Shown here piece by piece: positions 57,833 through 64,000 of a stretch of DNA of 64,000 bases. The stretch is from positions 8,911,002 through 8,975,001 of the forward strand of contig JAUPFP010000001.1 of the NCBI GenBank assembly GCA_036925085.1. Direction: 5' to 3'. The position numbers and the translations under genes are program-made. The notes under the pieces were generated by a model. That model was not told the origin of the DNA, ran no database searches, and worked only from the letters and a program-made list of their open reading frames with translations. Position 1 is the first letter of the stretch. Every line of letters starts with the position of its first letter. The DNA is from Brachycybe producta. Taxonomy: Eukaryota > Arthropoda > Diplopoda > Playtdesmida > Andrognathidae.

Positions 57833-58118
57833 AAATCAGCTAATTTTCAAACTCTGGTTATTCTACGTTTCAGTGTTAGGTTCAGAAACTAGTACAGTAG
57901 GTGAATCACTAGTATTTTCATGTTGATATTTTTTATAATGAACTTTTTATAGACACAAGAATGTTTAAAAAAATATTGCCTGATTACAATTAAGTCTTTT
58001 CAAACATTCATAAAAATTAATTTCAAAAATATCCTTAAGTGATTAAGCTATCCGTCTAGTTTCTAAAACACTTTCAAGTTTGTTTGACACATTGTTTGAG
58101 AAGCTCGTTTACACATCA
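57833..58118. mobile_element. MITE-Y copy
   Basis: The left end TTTTCAAACTCTGGTTATTC, inner TTTTCATGTTGATATTTTTT and CTTAAGTGATTAAGCTATCC then GTCTAGTTTCTAAAACAC, and the right end AAGCTCGTTTACAC match other copies. Confidence 0.65.
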
Positions 58119-58574
58119 AAACAGCCTGAAAACTAAAGTCAAACTCAGTGAGTTTTCATTACAGAAAACGCACATCAAAACTAAAAGCAGATGTAAGTAG
58201 AATGTAAAAGTTTTTTTAAACAAATACTTCTATTTTTTATACCAAAAGAAAGTTTGTGTTTATGCAAATTTACTTGCAAACCAATGAAAACTAATCTATA
58301 AGTACTATAAAACGTATATCAAGACTAAAAGTAGATGCAAGTAGTTGTAAAACTTGCTTTTCTAAACAAATACTAGAATTTTTTTTTATCAAAAAACATC
58401 ACAAAAACTGTTTATTTTTTTAAAGGTGATAAAACGTTAGAAAATATTTTCTGTTGCCATTTGATTACATTACATTTACATACTATACAAACTTTTTTTA
58501 TGCCTACAAGTGACAAAAAAATCACATAAAGAATTGAAGGGGAGTTAGTTGTCTATATGGCAGTGAGTCCATAT

Positions 58575-58697
<123 letters not shown>

Positions 58698-58699
58698 AG

Positions 58700-60547
58700 C
58701 TGTTGGATTTTGTGTAAAACACCAACTTTCACTTTAGGGCCTACAACAAAACCTTTCTTTTTTTCTCCATATATACATGCAGGAAGGACAACTACTTCCC
58801 CCTCTTTTTTTCTCCCCAGGGTGGCCATCTTTCACCTAACCCCTCATAGTATACAATGAACTCCTATCCCAACCACCCACTCACCTCTATAATAAATATC
58901 CACAGTGTACGGACATCAAGATTTCAGTTTGATACCACTTCTATATCCTTTCCCCTCCTACAACTCTTGATTTTAGTCCACCCTATCAAACTCATATACT
59001 GTATATAGTATCCAAAATAGGACCCACTTAACCAAGAAGAAGAAAAAGCAGCTGAAGTTCACCCATACCAGTCCTATAAAAGATTTAATTTGATATAAAA
59101 TATAAAGTGGAAATATACAATTAGTCTAAGCAAAGTTTATAGAACTAATAAAACTTAAAACCATATAAAATAATATCTGTGACTGTTGTTAAATTAATAA
59201 AAAAAACCTCGCATTTTCTTGCGAAAATTTTTTGCTGCTTGCAGTGATCACCCAACAACAGGGATTCAGTACAAAAAAGATGGGTTTTTTTTGGATGAGA
59301 AACCATCAATAATCCTATTTTAACAAAAATAAGGGGGAAATACATTCAGCACCCTTTTATTATTGCAATTGGTTAGCAAATAAGCATTTCGGTTGTTGAT
59401 CTTATCACATTGCACTTTTTCTTCTATGATGAATATAAATGTGAAAACAGGGATTTTCTTCTGAATTTGTAAATGTTACTTTTTTTTCTCTCAATTGAAC
59501 CGATTTTATTATTAGTTACCATACTACTTGTCAACAGACCCGTATCAGACCGACTGAATACAACGAAAACATGTTCCAGTTCCTTAGTTATTGTTATTAT
59601 TATAAATATATAAATCTATCAGATAGTTTTATTTATTGAACAAATCTCATGAAAAAAGCTGGTTTCAAATACAGTAGTTTAACCAATGTAATGTGATGTA
59701 ATGTGAAACAGTAACTGATTGATGTCAATATTTTTTTTTTTTTACAAATATCTACTGATTCTTAAACACATGTTATAGTAATTAGAATTTTCCAAGTATC
59801 TATTTATTTTTAAACAAATGTAACAATAATTACCATTTAGTAAAATTCAATATTATTTTTTTTTACTAATATATAATTATTTTTAAACAAATTTGACAAC
59901 GTTAAAAATTTTCTAAAATTCATTATATTATTGCTGTTTTTGAACCACGTGTACTTTATATGTAAAAAAACACAACTAACCATGTCCAATTGATGATTAC
60001 GAATCATCAAACCGGATTATGAATGTTTTTATAGAATCACGAGGCCCACAAAGTAGAACTTTTATTATGAATGGCAATTTTTCTAAATCGATAAAAAACC
60101 ATGTCTTGTCTTCTTGAAAAGAAGACAAGACAAGACATTTCTAAATAAATCTAGTATACAGATCATTGATGTTATTGAAGAAGAGGCATTTTTATAAGGG
60201 ATTATACCGTATCCTATATGTAACTTCCATATATCTTCTTTGGAGAATCCATACAGGAATAACAAAAAAACACAACATGACAAGAGCTGCTTTTTTAACA
60301 AAAAATCTAAAACATGAAGAAGGGTCTTTTTTAGCCCCCTCTCTCTCTCTCTATTGTATTTGTTATAATATAGGCCTATATAAACTAGTATATGTATAAA
60401 ATGATCATCATCATCATCATCATCTATTCCATCATCCTTCATTTAATTCAGGGCACCATTGAATTAACAACAGAAGGGACACACACAAAGTGTTTTTACC
60501 ATATCTCTCCTCTTCTCTCTATATATATTTCTAAGCATCATCTGAGA

Positions 60548-60550
<3 letters not shown>
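58700..60550. other. AT-rich noncoding DNA
   Basis: No gene recognised. A perfect 13-bp hairpin GTCTTGTCTTCTT...AAGAAGACAAGAC lies at 60103-60131. Confidence 0.45.

Positions 60551-60551
<1 letters not shown>

Positions 60552-60633
<82 letters not shown>
60552..60633. repeat. (TA)n microsatellite with AATTATA interruption
   Basis: About 40 TA units interrupted once near 60592. Confidence 0.93.
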
Positions 60634-60638
<5 letters not shown>

Positions 60639-60894
60639 TGTATATAAACATATAAAAGCATGTAAATGGATTCATACAGAAACTTAAAAAAAACACATGT
60701 ATAGAATGAATTGTACTGTACATTGTGTGTAACAAATCCACCAAAACGAAATATGAGTAAAACAATCTCGAATTAAAATAATATTAATAATAATAATAAT
60801 AAAAACTGCTTCTTATTGAAATTGAAATTGAGCTTGAGTCTTAAAATCCGTATCCATGAATTTACATAACCTCGAAAAAAAAAAACTTGAGGCT

Positions 60895-61025
60895 GGAACA
60901 CTTTTTGACTGCAAAATGAAGTCAAAGGAGTTTTGGTTGTGGTTTCAGTGTATTTTCTATGGAAAAACTCAAGGTGGTCAGTTTTGATGACAATCCAACT
61001 TCATTTTGCAGTCAAAAAGTGTTCC
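60895..61025. mobile_element. 131-bp MITE with 28-bp perfect inverted ends
   Basis: The left end (60895-60922) begins GGAACACTTTTTGACTGC. The right end (60998-61025) is its exact reverse complement through 28 bases. The core is about 75 bp. No clear target duplication was found. Confidence 0.78.
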
Positions 61026-61029
61026 CGAA

Positions 61030-62925
61030 AGTCGTCTGTGTATCAAGGGCTTTACTTCAATAAGTTAAGAAAAAGATAGGGACGAGGAGATTGATATGAG
61101 GCACTCACATGAGGACTTTCCAACGGAAAAAATGAAGGGGAATTGTGTTTGATGATTGGCACTTGGTCAAAGAAGGGACCACTATTATGTCAGAAACACC
61201 GTTGCTCTTCTTCTATGTCAGGGGTTGTTTGTGTTTTGTGTTGTGTCGCGTGGAAACTTTTCTTTTTTTTTCATTTCAGAAGAAGTTCCAAGTTGAAAAA
61301 AGGGGACAAAAGTAAGAGTAAAATGAATGGATAATGGAGGTATAAGTAGAGTAAGGGCCACCCATTTGTCATTCGAGTCGAGGTGTTGTTCATTGCTACT
61401 TTACAACAGGAGGTCCTCCTGTTTCACCGGTTTCGAATCACACATCACAGAATGTATAGTATGTCAAAACGTGGAAATTTAGCTAGATTTAACATGTAAC
61501 TTTTTCTGGAACCACTTTTTACAAGTTGTTGAAATTTACCTACAAAAAAAAAGAAAACAAGAAGAAAAAATTGTTCTTTGTTATACGATATGCTAATATA
61601 GATTAACACAAACTGTGATTTTTTTAGGTGCACATCAACATTTTGAAGCAATTTAAAGAATAAATTTAAAATTTGTTAAAAAGTAGAATAGTACAGATGA
61701 ATTGTGACATACTTGCCACACTATATATACATTAATTTGAAACTTGTGACGTCAAATGAGTTGACAAAAATGGTTGGCTTGTGTCTTCTTGTCTTATAAA
61801 AAGGGGGTAATAATAACCTAAAAGTATTCAATAAATCTTTTTTTTTTAATAGTTGAAAAGTTACGCCATCAATTCCGCGTTTATAATTGTCTCATTAATA
61901 TAGAATGACAGCAATTGTTCGGAACAATTTAAAATAAAAGATATATTGACACAATTGGTCGAGCTCTGTGACATCACAAGGTTCAAGTTACACTGTGGCA
62001 CCTATTTTGTTATTTTACTATTTTTTTTTAAATCTTTATTGGGAATGTGCTAGCATGTGTTAAGAGATAATTTTTTTCATGATAATCACTTGAAACTTTA
62101 TTCTCAGTAGACTGGTCATTCATTGGTCAGCTGTTTTAAATTCATGTTGACCACGTACTGGTCAAGTATGATTGTTCAAACCTTGCATTGCATGCAGAAG
62201 CCGATCTGAATTCACAGTTATGATTATGATGATGACGATGACTGGACAAACTTTTAGAATTCAAATTCAGTACAGTAACTTTTGCCCTCAAAATTTGACA
62301 ATTACGAGTCCGTTTCAAATATACCACCCCCTCAAACACTCTTGTGTAACAATCTTATTTAGCAAACATTATACAAAAACACAAAGCTACAGTATAGCCC
62401 ACCTTCCCCTCCCCCTTCCCCCCCTGTCCTTATTATTATTTCCCTTTTTGCACCGTTGTCATAGGACTTATAGCTCAACACCACTGGTCATTGTGTCCAG
62501 AATTTAAATTATACCAGTCACCAAACAGAAATGTGTCAGTTTAAAAATGATATATGGAGGTTACGAAACAAGCATTTTGCTGGACATTCAACGTAAATTA
62601 TGGAACAATATCACCGAATATATATAAAATATGTTACCATGTGACATTCTCTAGTTTTGTCGCCTAAAAATAGATCTGAGTTTTCCTATTTTTATCAATA
62701 TATAATGTAATAATGGTCTTTTTATATGAGGAAGAAAATGAAACTCAAAAAGTGACCAAGCATATGACCACAAACAATATGTCTGACTAAACTATACAAT
62801 GAATGTCCAAAATGTTTCATTTTAGACCAACCCACCTTGGGTTAGAAAATGATTACTCTTACCAAAAGCTATCACCTGACGTTTGACGCAAATACAACAT
62901 GATTGAAGTGTTCTTTATAAATTGA
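61030..62925. other. AT-rich noncoding DNA
   Basis: No gene or clear element recognised. A pyrimidine-rich patch (CCTTCCCCTCCCCCTTCCCC) is near 62400. Confidence 0.42.
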
Positions 62926-62929
62926 TAAT

Positions 62930-63249
62930 TGTAGCCTGAAAAAAATTGAAAGTACGATAGAAACTATGATACTAGCTGCATCATTTCATAGTATTTTAAT
63001 GTTGATTAACTTTCAAAATCAACTTTTATAAACAAAGATTAAAAAAACCATCGTCTGCTTAAAAATTAAGTCATTTTTAAACAGATAAAAAACTTATTTG
63101 AAAATATATCAATGTGAAAATATCCTTAAATGATTGAACTTCCCTTCTATAGTTTGTAAAATAATTTCAAGTTTGTCTTCATATTGCTTCTGAAAGCCAG
63201 ATTAGCCAGAGTTCGAGATGCGTTTACACTTTATAACCAGTTTAAATGG
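62930..63249. mobile_element. MITE-Y copy
   Basis: Inner boxes TAATGTTGATTAACTTTCAA and TCCTTAAATGATTGAACTTC, and the right end AGCCAGAGTTCGAGATGCG then TTTACACTTTATAACCAG, match the family. The left end is diverged. Confidence 0.62.
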
Positions 63250-64000
63250 CTTTCATTTCTGATAAAGCCTTCAAAAATTTCAAGGACGTGGTGTATTTAA
63301 ATAACAAATTCCCATCACTGATTAATTGTACAAAATGAACCATTTTAAGAAAATAAACATTAAAACAGTCCTAAATAATTTGCATATAAAAATTTTTATT
63401 TAATTCATTCTGAATTAGAAAAAAAATCAGTATTTAATTACTCACTTGATTTGTTTTGGCACCATTGATTGCATTATTATTAAACAAAAATATTCTTAAA
63501 ATCTATTGTATATATATTATACATATATAGCAAAAATACTTTTATATAAAAATTGTTAATATTTTTTCGAACTCAAAATTATATGAATTCATATTATTTG
63601 ATGAAGAAGAAGAAGAAGACATTGAATGGATTTTCATGACAGTATAAAGAACAAGTATGGCACTTATTAATATTTTATACAAAAATAGGCAAATAAACGA
63701 CGACTTCCGTGTGTTTGATATTTGTCAGATAGGTTCTTGTATATAAAATAATTTGACTAGCAGCTTATTGTCAAGAATTAACCAAAAAAATTCAATGAAG
63801 ATGGTTTAATTTGAGAAGTAAATTAAAAAAATAAATTCATCAAAATTTGTTAAAACTAAAATAGTAGACGGTTGGTTATGTTACAAAATATAGCAATTTG
63901 AAAATCATTTCATTAAACATTGGTGCCAAAAAAAATAATTGCTGGGAAGTAATTTGTTAAAAGTAATTAATTTTAAATATTAAATTATTTTTAAGTAATT
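63250..64000. other. AT-rich noncoding DNA; start of a GTAATTA-type repeat at the edge
   Basis: No gene seen. From 63941 GCTGGGAAGTAATTTG and following AAGTAATTAA words match, inverted, the repeat at 50940-51350. The copy continues past the window. Confidence 0.5.

Overview
This is AT-rich eukaryotic DNA, with short GT-AG introns, abundant microsatellites and a very dense load of transposons. An arthropod, possibly a chelicerate or insect-like lineage, fits best. The reasons are a pair of secreted Cys-rich proteins whose cysteine spacing resembles the arthropod 27 kDa hemolymph protein family (DUF1397), degenerate TTAGG-like repeats, and the mix of CR1/I-type non-LTR, Mutator-like, hAT and mariner elements. 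The species cannot be named from the sequence alone. Everything here comes from reading the sequence; no database search was run.

Host genes. (1) A putative two-exon start of a gene lies on the minus strand (2215-2426) and would run off the left edge; a decayed gypsy pol fragment sits in its presumed intron. (2) A secreted-type glycine-rich protein gene (8166-9267, +) has a TATA box upstream and a one-base frameshift in its repeat region. (3, 4) Two tandem paralogous genes (16214-22355 and 23553-25663, +) each have five exons, with identical intron phases (1, 2, 1, 2), a signal peptide, eight to ten conserved cysteines and a hydrophobic C-terminal tail that looks like a GPI-anchor signal. The second carries a one-base deletion in its glycine-rich exon. 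(5) A lone exon-like segment at 53375-53559 is uncertain.

Mobile DNA, left to right: decayed Ty3/gypsy RT-RNase H (1.1-2.0 kb); a palindromic MITE (3.8 kb); a CR1-like non-LTR element with an intact SGNH-hydrolase ORF1 and decayed ORF2 (9.6-14.6 kb, -); a second CR1-like element antisense inside the last intron of the first paralog (18.8-22.0 kb, -); a hAT element with a perfect 8-bp target duplication and a smaller element nested in it (25.8-27.0 kb); a 5' relic of the first CR1 family (30.9-32.1 kb); a possible solo LTR (32.5-33.1 kb); a broken Mutator-like transposase gene followed by a YqaJ-like exonuclease segment (33.2-35.6 kb); hAT MITEs and a hAT transposase tail (36.6-38.1 kb); and a three-level nest at 39.2-44.4 kb. 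In that nest, two related solo LTRs face each other inside one copy of an older repeat. One LTR is split by an I-type RT/RNase H retrotransposon and the other by a foldback element with telomere-like repeats. A Mutator-type MITE and a palindromic mariner-like element follow at 45.5-46.6 kb.

An inverted-repeat MITE family (called MITE-Y here) occurs at least seven times, including in two introns of the second paralog and directly at the stop codon of the glycine-rich gene. From 46.6 kb to the end the window is almost entirely AT-rich noncoding DNA with microsatellites, MITEs and one nearly perfect 61-bp-arm palindrome.
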